Shown piece by piece: positions 1 to 11,130 of a stretch of 64,000 nucleotides of DNA; the stretch's first letter is position 1; every line of letters starts with the position of its first letter. Origin of the DNA: Isoetes taiwanensis (lineage: Eukaryota > Streptophyta > Lycopodiopsida > Isoetales > Isoetaceae). Both the position numbers and the translations under genes were made by a program. The DNA lies in assembly GCA_021234155.1 (NCBI GenBank), contig JAJEKV010000262.1, positions 250,001-314,000 of the forward strand. The letters are read 5' to 3'. The notes under the pieces were generated by a model that was not told the DNA's origin, searched no databases, and saw nothing but the letters and a program-made list of their open reading frames with translations.

Positions 1-120
1 CACATACCTTATGAAGCTTGTCTTACACTTAGAATAGACCCCAAAGTAGATCCGCTACCAAAATCGCCTCAAAAATGCTCCTCCATAAGCTTTTGCTTGC
101 TCGAAAATAAGCGGCGGATT

Positions 121-243
121 GCCACTTTTTTGATTTAAATCACAATGTCGCCGCGTTTTAACGACGCCGCGGACGTCGTTAAACGACGACAAAAACGCCG
201 TTGAACGACGTTTGTAACGACAACGTTAACGACGACGAAAAAA

Positions 244-274
<31 letters not shown>
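121..274. repeat. ACG/CGT-rich palindromic block followed by A and T homopolymers
   Basis: The stretch is built of short words such as CGTCGTTAAACGACG in direct and inverted order and then runs into an A-run and a 27-base T-run (248-274). The same vocabulary and the same association with long A/T homopolymers return at 21606-22215. No gene is seen here. From 275 to 575 I see only AT-rich sequence; the part near 400-505 resembles 14166-14214 beyond the far side of the Penelope-like element. Confidence 0.6.
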
Positions 275-572
275 ATGCATGTACACTTGATACATGGGTT
301 TATTTAACTGGATAGGGGTTTATTTGACTTGCTAAACCCGTTAAAGTTATGAAATATACCACCATAAAAATGTTCAATGTTTTGTGGTACATCCGTTGAG
401 CTATGAGGTATATAATACGATGATGATAACTAGTAATACCTTACCTGCTACGATAACTAATACCTTACCAACATGCAAAGATGTAGTTTATCTTAAAATT
501 TTATTTTGTTAGATTTAAAAAGGTTAGGTTTCCACCAATAGTATATGTAGCTACGTGTTCGCTTGTTACGAC

Positions 573-687
<115 letters not shown>

Positions 688-696
688 TAGTAACGT

Positions 697-715
697 TGCC
701 CAGCGTTGCTGGGCA
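697..715 (-). other. Helitron 3' subterminal hairpin
   Basis: Perfect inverted repeat TGCCCAGC / GCTGGGCA with loop GTT, six bases from the terminal CTAG. Helitrons use such a hairpin as the replication stop signal. In copy 2 the same place is degenerate exactly where this copy has CAG and CTG. Confidence 0.75.
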
Positions 716-2608
716 TAAGTTCAACCTGTAAATATCTTGGCCGCAATGAGAAAAGCATGCAGTAATAATCCAACTTTTGTAACTTTTTATTATAACAAAA
801 ACTTTCTAAAGCTTTAACAGAAACCTAGCTCCTTCATGTTAGATAGTGTTGCATCTTACATTTTTGAGGTTTGAGTGGTGTCTGTTCATAGCAAATATGA
901 GTGCGTTAAGTATTAATTTGAGCATGTTTTGAGGTAAACTTAAGTGTGCAGCTCTTTGTAAAGCTGGGCATAAAGGTGGCACATTGTAAATGATGCATTG
1001 GAGTCATCATCCTTGGTATGCATAAAGATCATATGATGAAACACTAATGTTGAAATATGATATGTGAATATGGTGGGATCGTTATGAAGTTGAACACTAA
1101 TGATGTCAATATTGTAGTGTTGCTACTATTGAGGTGCAAAATGTAACGCCGCCTTACATTTGGATATTATGGTCCAAATTGTTCTACCCTTGTTTACCTA
1201 GGCGAAGTTGGAAACATGTTAATGATAGACCTTACATTTGGATACTATGGTCCAAATTTTTCTATCCTTGTTTACTTAGGCAAAGTTGGAAACATATTAA
1301 TGATAGACTTGTTAACGGTCTCAATATTTTGCAACTGGCATTTTGCTCTATACTACATGTCAATGAACTTACTTGTTGTTGAGTCCTTTATCTTGTAAGA
1401 GGCCAACATTTTTCTCCAAATGAACTTACTTGTTGTTGAGTCCTTTATCTTGTAAGAGGCCAACATTTTTCTCCAGCACTTATCTCCCACTTATTGACTT
1501 AGCACAATGTTATGTTTCACACTTGTGTTAGCATTGCGACTGGGTTGAGGCATATTAAGGGTTGACAACTGGATTGAGACAATAGGGATTTCTATAAGTC
1601 TTATATTCATGCAATGGTCTCATCATAAATTGAAATGAATGCCAATTTTGTCCTTGTTCAATTATGACTCCAATTATGTATAAAATTTTATTTTATAGAA
1701 TTTTAGAAAACTAAGCCTAGTTTTATATATATAAGGGACTGAGATGCACATTGCACCACAAAGAATGTTGCCACATATGGAATTAGACCACCGCGGAGGC
1801 TTAAAACCCAAAGATGTTCTCAAACTCCAAAATGCAAATTACGCTCTCCCGGTTTTTCTTCGGTTTTTCTTTCCGAAACTTTCGTGGAGTGTCATCTTTG
1901 ACCAGAAAACCGTAAAACATTTGCAAAGGCAATTCAGCCGACTCATTCGAAGTGTTTGACCGGTCCGAAAGTATGCTTACTCAAGGCTGCAATGAACATT
2001 AAATGTTTAGTCCCGGATAAAAAAGAGTATGATACTAACTTGGATGTTCAAATAATAAAACAGCTTAACTATACCTCTTCACATCTTCCTCGAACCAAAA
2101 TGGCTCGATAGATTTTATGTATAAATGAGATATGCCGGACATGGCGCATATGAAGAGGCGATTAACTAAGGACACTTTTCAAGGAATTGTCAACATGTTC
2201 CACCGTGGGCTCGTTGGAATGAGTTGTTTCCAATAACAAATTCGTGAAGGTAATGCATCGGAAGGGAGTATTCAGGATCATGACAGCACAGTAGCAGGGG
2301 TGCAAGGGAAGCACCGGCGGTGTCATTTAGCAGGTATTTCGAAATGGAATTGAGGCATAGAATCTCTGTTTTCTACCATCCTTCTGCATAGCCGCCTCTG
2401 TGAAAACCCCAAAGCAGGAAAAATGCTTGATCATCCCCGCCCGCCTGGCATTTGTCGCTTATGCGGAGCCATGCATTTCCCGGATATCCCGCGGGCCGAC
2501 ATTGTGCTGACATTAATCCATGATCTCACTTCAAATATATATGCAAGCTGCATAAAAAGGAATTAGAATATAGACAATCAAAAGTATAGGATAGAAGCAG
2601 TGGCTTAC

Positions 2609-2799
2609 CAAAAGCATTGAAAGTTTGCTCTGGGTGTAGATCTATAGGTGCAAGATGATAATGTGCTAAAGCAATCTTGTAGATTGCTAGGAAGGCCTGC
2701 GAGCATTGGATAAAGATTGAAACATTTCGCCAGGCAATGGGACCAAATTTGAAAAGCCATGGACCATTTAAATCTGCATAACGTGACAAACCACTTGAG
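2609..2799 (-). pseudogene. Captured exon fragment in Helitron 1
   Basis: On the minus strand a consensus acceptor (CTGCTGCAG) precedes base 2799 and a consensus donor (TTTTG|GTAAGCC) follows base 2609. One frame is open across the exon and encodes a hydrophobic stretch with the words GPWLFKFGP and ALAHYHLAP. I do not recognise the protein. The exon runs in the same direction as the Helitron, as do two further exon-like pieces, so they probably derive from one captured host gene. Exon c in transcript order after the pieces near 3.8-4.0 kb and 2.94-3.05 kb. Confidence 0.5.
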
Positions 2800-2935
2800 C
2801 TGCAGCAGATGGATGAAAAAGGAGCATATACTGCACTGCATTGTATATTTACCAGATCTGCATATAGTACTTCCACAAAGAAGCCATGACCTTTGCCAAG
2901 CTTGCTAGCAACTACATCAAATTATGCATTAACAA

Positions 2936-3049
2936 TTAGCAGACACTGAGAATAGACATGTCCTTGATTGTAAATTTGTAGGGAGGAACAACAGTTCTAA
3001 CATGGAAGTGAGGATTACACTTGGTGAATAGTGCTTCCTTATTTACTGC
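2936..3049 (-). pseudogene. Captured exon fragment in Helitron 1
   Basis: A pyrimidine-rich acceptor (CTTTTTCAG, ending at 3050 on the minus strand) is followed by an open frame of about 37 codons containing NPHFHVRTVVPPYKFTI, ending in a stop at 2936. No clear donor is visible. The product is not recognised; its orientation and spacing fit the same captured gene as the neighbouring fragments. Confidence 0.4.
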
Positions 3050-3814
3050 CTGAAAAAGCAAAAGCAAAGAGATTAAACTCACAACAGTCCTACATTCAGT
3101 TTCTAATGTCATGCATATGATCATTTCTTCCTGTAAGTCGCTAGGTTCAAATGTCGTGACACTTAGTATGCCCATTTGCTAATATGGTTGTGCATACTGT
3201 TTATTTTCTGCAATTCTCTGAACCATCTTCCTACATACCTGGATAAATTGAATGCATCAATAAAGCAACTAAAATGAATATTACTGCAAGACTTACATCA
3301 GAAGTTTGTGAAGAATCAAAGGGTCTGTTTTTAGATGACTAAAAAAAAGCGTTTTGTACTGCTTGATCCATATTTTTATTCTTTCACATCCCTTTGCAAC
3401 AACCTTAGATCATAAACTTAGAAACTGCTTCATACTTTGATGCTTACCCAGTTCAAGAAACCGTGGAAACCATGGTCTGCTTTTGAGCAACCAAGATCGC
3501 CACAACATAAAGTTTATTCACAACCAACTTTTAACTTGTCGGGTTTATGGCATCAATACAATATTCTGTATTTCGATTTTTCTAAAGAGTCAAAGATATA
3601 AGTATAGAATGCAGAAGGGCCTTGCTGCAGAACAGAGATAGATGGTATTCTGACCTAAAGGGGTTTTCGTTGCCTCAACAAAGATGTTGTATTTTCCACC
3701 GTAGCTGGTCGAGCCTCATTTTTTCCCCTCTGTTAAATAAGTGGAATTGTTGAGCAAAGGGAAAAATAAGTGGAGGTGTTCAGCATAAGTTAAAACCTAG
3801 AATGCATTGCTTAC

Positions 3815-4025
3815 CATTGCTTGACCTTGTCTGCCTTGTTCTTGCCGACATTATATCTGTTATAGCAAGCCCAAAGAAAGCTTCGCAATTGATTGCTTGC
3901 AGCTTGGGATAAATGGAGCTGATACTTCGGCAAAGCCAGTATCCAGTGTTGTAGATCCACTGATCTCTATCATAACCTCTCAATGGCAGAGTATTTGTTG
4001 AGAGATCTGTCACAACTGTCCCAAG
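3815..4025 (-). pseudogene. Captured exon fragment in Helitron 1
   Basis: An open frame on the minus strand ends at a strong donor (CAATG|GTAAGCAATG at 3815/3814). A possible acceptor, TTGGGACAG, lies at its upstream edge. It contains the words DQWIYNTGYWLC and FFGLAITDIMSA. The family is not recognised. It would be the first of the three captured exons in transcript order. Confidence 0.42.
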
Positions 4026-5092
4026 ATGCTGGAATTCAAGGGCAAGATTTGAAAGAAAAAAAATAGAGCATGGTTTCGATAACCTCTTTGAAGGTGCTCC
4101 AGTGACATACTAAATACAAAGTTCAAGTCACATGAACCTAAAGAATCGATGGAGGTTTTTACGGGGAGCCTGCCAAGCCATCTAATTAATTGAACTCGAC
4201 CACAGCCGAGAAGGAAGTGCCCTGTTTTTTTCTAACATGACCGTCGGATCTGCAGCTCTAGATCTGAGCCGTTGGATCTAGGGCTGGGTCCAACACTTAC
4301 TGAATAACATTATAATATAGGATATATATAGCCTAGTCTTGAACCTTGTCCCGAAGACTCAATCCAAGTCCAGACATCCAAAACCAGTCCAGGATAACCT
4401 GTGACCTGGTCGGATTTATCAGTTCCTGTTTTTCATACAAGGAGACTGTTAAATATCATTCTCGACCACCCATTTCTATTATCATGTTCACCATTCATTG
4501 ATAAGTATGGTGTCCCTAAGTTCCTTGATATAAATACACGTTTAATGTTGTTATTTCATCCAATATCTAGCTACAAGCCATTCACTAAGCATTGGTCAAA
4601 TCATAGGGCCCATACAATAGTAAATGCGTTCCAGAAAAGTATGTTGACATTTCCATCCCTAATGTCCATGATATGTTTGATCAAACTATCCAACTTACTC
4701 AATTTACTCGATTAACTTGTTAAGGAAAGTTCTATACTGCACTACTAACTTTATAATGCACATCCCTCATATAATGTACTAACTTGACTGTGCTAAATAT
4801 TGCAGTAATTCATACAGCTCATGCTTTCAAAGGAATAAATGCCATTTGTATAATTACCATAACCTATGTAGAACTACAACCAGCATGCTACCTCCATATG
4901 TTCTTATTGTTTCAACCCTTTCAAATAACTGCAAATATTTACTGCTGCATATAGGTTCAACATGGCACCATACCTTAAAGCCAAATGTATTCATATGTTT
5001 CTTATCAAAAATCCTTCATAAGTTTGAAAGCTTAAGCAGCTAAGAGAAAATAGACATGTTTAACATATTAGTGGTAAATTACTGAAACTGTT

Positions 5093-5317
5093 TCACTTCG
5101 CATTCTCATTACATTTATAGCAGACCAAACCAGGGAAGTAATACGACCTGAACATCTTGTAAATAAGCCTCATTTGAAGGAAAGTGAGACCATTCTTGCG
5201 TGCCAAAACATAATAAAAAAAAGCCTTATTGCTAGACTTGCATTGTTCACTGTGTTCCACTTGCTTACGCTCAAAAACATGATAAAAGAGAGAGTATGTA
5301 GATGAAACACCGGTTAC
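5093..5317 (-). CDS. Exon-like frame in left PLE repeat
   Basis: A minus-strand frame opens directly after a strong acceptor (TTTGCTGCAG, ending at 5318) and runs for about 75 codons to a stop. It contains SLFYHVFERKQVEHSEQCKS and FPGLVCYKC. The right repeat has the same frame with only two residue differences, so the coding sense has been kept. The family is not recognised. It probably belongs to the PLE transcript between the SAP-like leader and the reverse transcriptase, but its donor is not clear. Confidence 0.4.
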   Translation of the reverse strand, partial: VTGVSSTYSLFYHVFERKQVEHSEQCKSSNKAFFYYVLARKNGLTFLQMRLIYKMFRSYYFPGLVCYKCNENAK

Positions 5318-5650
5318 CTGCAGCAAAGAAATCAACTGTTAGCCAAGGAAGGGTAAAGCTGATCTTGCTAGCAGGTAAGCAAAGGTGTTCCATGGCTCAA
5401 CGCCCTTCAACATATTCAGAAACTCAGTTGATAGCAATACATGAAAGAGGAAGTAGAAAGTTGAAGTAACAAGTTAAGATATACTCCCTTTATCTCCATA
5501 CTATTGTGAACTTGGACTTCTGCTGTTTAACATTTAGAACAGCATAGGAAAAGGAAGCTTACCAGATGGTTAACATAACCCAAAGACTTAGTGTATATCC
5601 GAGCCTATTTATTGAAGACACAATCCAGCACAATATCTCAAATTATTTAG

Positions 5651-6454
5651 CTATGTGCAATTATCTACTCCCTTTCCCCATCCTTTTGTGTTATGCAAAT
5701 GCCTAATGATCATAGATTCAAAAAGAACCTGGTTCAGAGGCACGTCTCCATATAAGGATTCGTCCACTTGGCTAGATGTGTTGTTGATGCCACTATTTGC
5801 TCCAGGGAACGTCTGATCCAAAGAAGTTGAAGCAGCCTTGTTTTTCAACATGAGATTTTGAACACTCACTGCTGCCTGTCTTTTGCCACTATTGGCCTTT
5901 TTCTTTGCCATGATATTAATACCAGCCTTGACAGCCATCTCAATGAGTTCAGATTTTTTCACAGCAGCGCCCTCATTTCTACCAATAAAGCTACAATCAA
6001 CTCCTGCTTCTTTAAGCATTTCCAGAATATCTGCCTTCGTTGGCCCCTTGTTGGCTGATCCTTCAGGCCTCGTCATGGGATTTCTGTGGTTGTAAGACTT
6101 GCAAGCAAGTCCTGCGTCTTCAAACAGTTCGAACAGACTATCTTCCAAAGATAAGCTCTCAAATGCCAAAGATGGCGGCCCGCCCATTTCGTGGTATAAA
6201 AAGAGAGAGATTTCAAATGAAAAGATCATGTACCATACCTTATTAAATCGCCAAATCTTACTTTGGACTGTATCAGGGTTTATGGCCTGTGAACCGTTGA
6301 AAAATCCCCTGCCTTTTTTGCCAAACCTAGCAGATCTGAGTACCTTAGTATCAGTAATGCATGTCAAGTGTCTTAATCCGGTGTATGTAGTGTGTATCAT
6401 GTCTTCGGCAGCTGCACCTAGGCGCTCAGATTCGTGTATAGCCGCCAGCTCCAT
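5651..6454 (-). CDS. PLE leader ORF with SAP-like helical repeats (left repeat copy)
   Basis: A 267-codon frame begins MELAAIHESERLG shortly after a GGGTTTCT stretch. Its middle part carries two similar helix-turn motifs, KADILEMLKEAGVD and KKSELIEMAVKAGI, separated by a charged linker and followed by the basic run AKKKANSGKRQ. This resembles tandem SAP/HeH-type DNA-binding helices, though I cannot confirm the family. Part of the frame around residues 65-90 may be an intron read through, since a possible donor (AAG|GTATGG) lies there. The 3' end has a possible donor at NQ|GT. In the complete element the equivalent frame in the right repeat would lie at the 5' end of the transcript, upstream of the reverse transcriptase. 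Confidence 0.5.
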   Translation of the reverse strand: MELAAIHESERLGAAAEDMIHTTYTGLRHLTCITDTKVLRSARFGKKGRGFFNGSQAINPDTVQSKIWRFNKVWYMIFSFEISLFLYHEMGGPPSLAFESLSLEDSLFELFEDAGLACKSYNHRNPMTRPEGSANKGPTKADILEMLKEAGVDCSFIGRNEGAAVKKSELIEMAVKAGINIMAKKKANSGKRQAAVSVQNLMLKNKAASTSLDQTFPGANSGINNTSSQVDESLYGDVPLNQVLFESMIIRHLHNTKGWGKGVDNCT

Positions 6455-7053
6455 AGAAACCCTAGATAGGTTATACTCATACTATACTAAACCAGGCTGC
6501 GTATTTTTTAAGTCTTCGTACCTCATATCTTGTCAATACTACCTAATTCACCATAAGTTAATTTGAAAACCTAGTATGCCTTGCGAAACTCATTTTTAAA
6601 AAAAACCTAACTTTAACCATAGTTATGTAGCCCCGACCCATTAGAGACTTATGGCATATTATGTTTCCATCTTCCCATCATGGTAAGTTGCCGACTTAAC
6701 AAGTTAGAATTAAATGTGTTAGCCATATGTACCAGAAAGTAATGACTTACACCAGCCTTATAATAACCATATTCCCTAAGTAATTTCTTCCTAATAAGTT
6801 TTCACCCAGTGTGTGTTCCCCAATGTCAATCGAAACAGTTAGATTCATGAGTAATTCTGCAACCTTTTAGGGTAGTGCAAATCTGGTTTTAATACCATAT
6901 GTTCCCCAAAAGATGTTGGCCAAACTTCTCAACTAAGGTCCAAATAGTATCTATTATACCTGGTCCCTAAGACCCTGATCCCTTTGTAAACTTAAAACTA
7001 AACCAGCCTGTTGGATATATATGTATATATAGATATATATATATAAATTTTAC

Positions 7054-7127
7054 CTACCTCCTCCCGGGAGGAGAGGTAGATCCCTTATTATGTCATATAG
7101 GGGGTGGATGGGCCCCTATATGACATA
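7054..7127. other. Pair of strong hairpins at the PLE 3' end
   Basis: 7054-7079 is a CTACCTCCTCCC / GGGAGGAGAGGTAG inverted repeat with a two-base bulge. 7089-7103 pairs perfectly over 15 bp with 7113-7127 around a 9-base loop. Both lie between the reverse transcriptase stop codon and the left direct repeat, so they are in the 3' untranslated part of the PLE transcript. A role in reverse transcription priming or RNA processing is possible. I could not find a hammerhead ribozyme core here. Confidence 0.6.
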
Positions 7128-7181
7128 GGGACCCACCTCACCACCTATATGTGCAAAATGTACCCTGCTAAACCTAGAATT

Positions 7182-9273
7182 CTATTGAACATTCATGATT
7201 TGTAGTGTTTTGTACCTGAACTTTCTTAGCTCGCTGATCATTGTGCAGATATCATATCTGAGTCCAGGAAAATCGTTGTCTCTCAAAGCTTTGTATAGGG
7301 TTCTCCATACATCCTTGCCCTTAAAGCCCTTGGTGATAAATTCCTTAACAAGATTGAATAGATCATCTGCTGCTAGAAATGGGTTACTGTGTACATATAA
7401 GTATGGTAGAACCTGTGAGATCAGCACATTGATAGCCATATTATACGGTCTGCAACTATTGGCGTGCACAAACTTAGATGCCTTAAAAGGAAGTTTGTCC
7501 CGCTTATCATATCTATAAGTGCAATAAGTTCCCATCTCCACATTCAATATCTCAATGGTCATGTTGAGAAAGTTTACTTTTCTTCCACTACTGCCTTCTC
7601 CCCAATACTCGGTCTCGTCCTTTATTTTAAGTATGTTTAAGTCGTAAATGCATTTGCTACCATCTTTAAGATCCTTACTGCTGATGTTCAGATACTCCCT
7701 GATATGAAAACAATTAATCCCGATCAGATCATCAATGTATCGGCTGGAGTATCTGAATGAGCTTGCTTCCTGGAACTTTCCTTCTTTGCACAGATTAGTA
7801 ACAAATGTCAACTCATAAAAGGCCAGGTATAGATTGCACCATGATGGGCTGCAAGGGAAACCCATAGGAATTCCCTTGACTTGCCTCCAAATATCATTGC
7901 CCATTTTAAGGAAACAGCATTTGAGCAGCCACCTATTGATGTTGCAGAATTCAGTCAGGCTAATTAATGTCCATTTTTTGCCCTTAGGGTTTACCTTTTT
8001 CCAGGTTACTTCAAAAGATCCATTAGGACCCTGCGCATACCACATGTTAAATTTTCTATGCTTGGTCAACTGGTTAGTCCAAGCTAGTTTGCAGACCTGC
8101 TCTATGACCTGGCAGATCCCATTCTCCCCATCAATGGGTATGTTTTCATAGCATTTAGCTATGTCACAGACAAATAAGTCATAGATTTTACTTGGCATGT
8201 TAACAGCAAGATCATATATTGAGTTAATGACCCAAGAAGCTTTGATTTCATACTGCCCAGTGGTATTGTACTTACTGCATATATCCTTGCATATTTCAGG
8301 CCAAAGATCAAGAATAGTATTGAGTCCAGCTGCTACCAAAGATGCCAGATTAGAAAAGATGCTGTTATGCGCGTTGGTAATCCATCTATATTCTCTTTTA
8401 TGCGCTTTATATATTCCTAACAGATATGGTAACTCCTTACTGCCATTATTAAATTCTCCAACCAGTGTGGTGATATCCCCTTCGATTTGTTCTACGACCG
8501 AGTGCTCAGAGAATTCAGTTTTCACAAAATCTGGACTTTCTAATCTTTTATACGCTTCAGCTCTAATGTGCATAGGACATATGAATGCCGGATTGTTAGC
8601 TGCCTTATCAACGCCGGCTATGTAGAAGTTTTCTTTGAGCCATTTAACATTTTTAATTACCTCCTCATCCTCTATGAGAAATTTAAATTTGTTGTTCCTA
8701 TTTTTGTTAAATTCCTCCATGGCTACTATTTCAGACACCATAAGGATTTCCGCTTTACATCTGTCCACTGCATCAGTGTCTACGTCCACGAGTGCAAATC
8801 TGTGCAAGTTAAAGAATTGTTCAATAGTATTTTTCAACTCCTTTTTGAAGATTTGTATAGTAAATGGATGGTCGGGAATATGATTAAGGCCCATGCTAAA
8901 CATGTTTCTTAGCGCCTTATGATGTACTATGCTGATATCAGTAGTTCTGATGTGCCCTATCCCCTGGTCCATGAATTTTTTCAATGTGGGGTTTCCACAT
9001 GGACATTTCATGCTATCTTCCATGGCAAAGACCATTTTAGGTCTGTAAAACATGGTTTTTAGATTACTCACGTATTTCCAGCCGAATGTAGATTCATTAA
9101 ACATCTTGTCTCCCCTGTCTCCAAAGAATTTCCGTAATACTTGTTTAAAGGCAGTAGTGAACCTAATACTGTCCACCATCTTAGAAAAGAATGAGAGATG
9201 GATGTACTTTTTATTTCCTTTATCCTTATTTGTGACGAGAACCCAGTCCCCATCCTCATCTAGTGTCAAAGCT
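7182..9273 (-). CDS. Penelope-type reverse transcriptase, main exon
   Basis: An uninterrupted frame of about 695 codons. Motifs in order, with residues counted from 9269: DKAANNPAFIC (about 221-231), IYKAHKREYRWIT (286-298), the catalytic motif A DLFVCDIAKCYENIP (364-378), motif B GIPMGFPCSPSWCNLYL (466-482), the catalytic YIDD box in SRYIDDLIGI (509-518) and KVNFLNMTIEI (564-574). The order and wording are those of Penelope-like RTs, which synthesise cDNA from element RNA; related cellular rvt genes are the main alternative. No C-terminal GIY-YIG domain follows: only about 120 residues separate the last RT motif from the stop. The exon starts at an AG acceptor at 9275-9274; an alternative acceptor CTCACAG ends at 9282. 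The frame has no internal stop, so this exon could still be functional. Confidence 0.85.
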
Positions 9274-9488
9274 CTCTTGATCTGTGAGACAGAATAGTAC
9301 TATGGTCATGATCACTAGGATCAGAGATGAGTAATGCCTGAGTAGGCATTTGAGTATGAATATGTTACGTGATGGATCCCCCCCATAACCAAAGATATAA
9401 TGTAGCTACATGTTGTAACAAAGACTAAACTTAGAGAAGTAGTGTGCTTTCCATCATTAAAGTAATTTATACTAATAGTAGTACTTAC
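9274..9488 (-). other. Intron within the PLE reverse transcriptase gene
   Basis: Donor GTAAGTAC starts at 9488, directly after ...CTGGCCAA. Using the AG at 9275-9274 as acceptor, the reading frames on the two sides join without a stop, giving ...NLA-K-ALTLDEDGDW. The intron is about 215 bp and AT-rich. Introns inside retroelements are rare, but they are a known property of Penelope-like elements. Confidence 0.7.
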
Positions 9489-11130
9489 TTGGCCAGATTG
9501 AAGGTGACAGGTGCCACTGCATAATCCTTTCTTGTCGCCACATCGTATGCTTTAGTAACAGACCCATCGTCCGTAATGCTGTTGTCATCCAAGTTGATAA
9601 CTTCATTCCCATAGAATTCCGAATTCTTCGACATAACGCTTTCCGGTCTCCTATACAACTTTGGAGGCATGATTATGGACCCATCAGGGCTATCTGGTTC
9701 ACTGTTCCTCTTTCTGCCTCCGTTGTTGCAGTTTTCATTGCTATTGCTGGCTGTGTTGTTGCTCTCCTGTTGCTTGCTGATTAAGAACTTGATTGGCTTT
9801 ACAGTCTTCTCCAAAATGTCCGTTAGCTTAGTCCCGCCAAATTCAACACTTAGATCCGCAGGGATTTTTCGAGAATCTTATTGTCATCTTTATAAGAATG
9901 TCCCTGACCCTGAGATATCCTAAGAGGGCAATGATAGCATTTTTGAACGGTTTAGTAGACAAAACTGATGAAAAGAAAGCAAACCTGACAGGGATTGCCT
10001 GCTCGGGCCATGCATTTTCCAGATTGTTCATGAGATACCATATTGCATGATCCAGCCAAATAATAGTGTCCGGGCAGTCTCCATTGGCTTTGGCAATTCT
10101 GTCACATTTACACTTGATGAATGGGCAGAACGTCCTCCACATTTTTTTGATGTAAAACTCATGCCTTCTTTCATCACTTCTGGCTTGATGGCCTTTTTGT
10201 CCAATAAAGATCTCCTTACTGTTACTGCATTCCAGCCCTAAGGCTTTAGCAGCAAAGGGTAATGTGACCTCAAGTTTGTCAACACTTCGAATGAAATTGT
10301 CAGCATCATTATAGGCCTCATTGAGTTCACTGTCCGTAATGGAGGCCAAGCTCCTCCATGCCTCAAGACTTATAGGTGCCAATACCCCTAGATTCTTGCT
10401 TTTCCATAATGCCTGCTTATACTGCCCACCATGTGCTTCCACTTCCCTAGGTGTCATAATGGGGAATCTCCCACAATTGAAAAAGTGCAACATATTAATG
10501 GGCAATCTTTCCTTCCTGTGCTTCCACAATAGGAGCAGGATTGTTCTCCTGTACTGTACCAAAAGCTGCTCTTTGTTCATCCGTAAGCATGCTAATGTTA
10601 AACAAACAGTTTGACAAGTTAGCATTGGGTAGCACTCTGTTTTGTGCAGCTGGGGACGCCTTGACTTTCCTTGAAGGAGTGACTGATGGGAAAGTGAATT
10701 TAACTCCATTTGCTCTTTCAAGAGCAGTAAGTCCTTTGATAAAGATGCGTAGATTTGCCGTTTCTCTTTCTGTGGCATTGAATTGGATCATTGATAATCT
10801 GTTGTATACTGCAGCAATAAGGTTTTTGCAATTCTCAATGTTGTATTCAACCTTCATGAAGTTGGACACTAGAGATAGGAATCCAGACATTCCCAAATGC
10901 GTAATCACCGAATTGCTCGTGCCATTGACCCCAATTTCTCGTATAATAATATACTGATGCAGCTCCATATTTAGAATGCATGCTATAACTGTTTGTACTG
11001 CCTGATTGGGTGCAGGGCACGGTACGCGTCCATATCCAATATTACTCAGTTGTGGGTACCATTGCGCTGCAATACTGGTGTCGTCCCTATTAGGGTTATG
11101 TCCAGGAGGATGGATATCAGCAGTTCCTTC
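9489..11130 (-). pseudogene. N-terminal exon of the PLE reverse transcriptase protein, two apparent frameshifts
   Basis: An open frame begins right after a possible acceptor (GATATAG ending at 11131) with EGTADIHPPGH and continues through the ATG at 10968 (MELHQYIIIREIG). The frame changes near 10500 (into NMLHFFNCGRFPIMTP...) and again near 9855 (into DLSVEFGGTKLTDILEK). It reaches the donor at 9489/9488. Together these give about 540 codons of N-terminal extension rich in polar residues, with no domain that I recognise. Both frame changes fall at CTG/CAG-containing sites, where repeat copies in this window differ by indels. They may be assembly errors and the gene may be intact. An upstream intron should connect it to exons in the right direct repeat. 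Confidence 0.6.

Larger units (their letters stand above)
4323..7045 (-). repeat. Left direct repeat (pseudo-LTR) of the PLE
   Basis: It starts in TATATATAGCCTAGTC and ends in a TATATGTATATATAGA tract, matched base for base by 11314-14045 apart from scattered substitutions and small indels. In transcriptional (minus) sense this is the downstream copy. It carries the longer version of the leader reading frame (5651-6454) and a second exon-like frame (5093-5317). Between 6455 and 7045 no gene is seen; a plant telobox-like AAACCCTAG lies just upstream of the leader ATG. Confidence 0.88.

Noticed and set aside
7046-7181. Hammerhead ribozyme at the PLE repeat boundary
   Set aside because: The CTGATGA and GAAA core could not be found in suitable spacing on either strand by eye.
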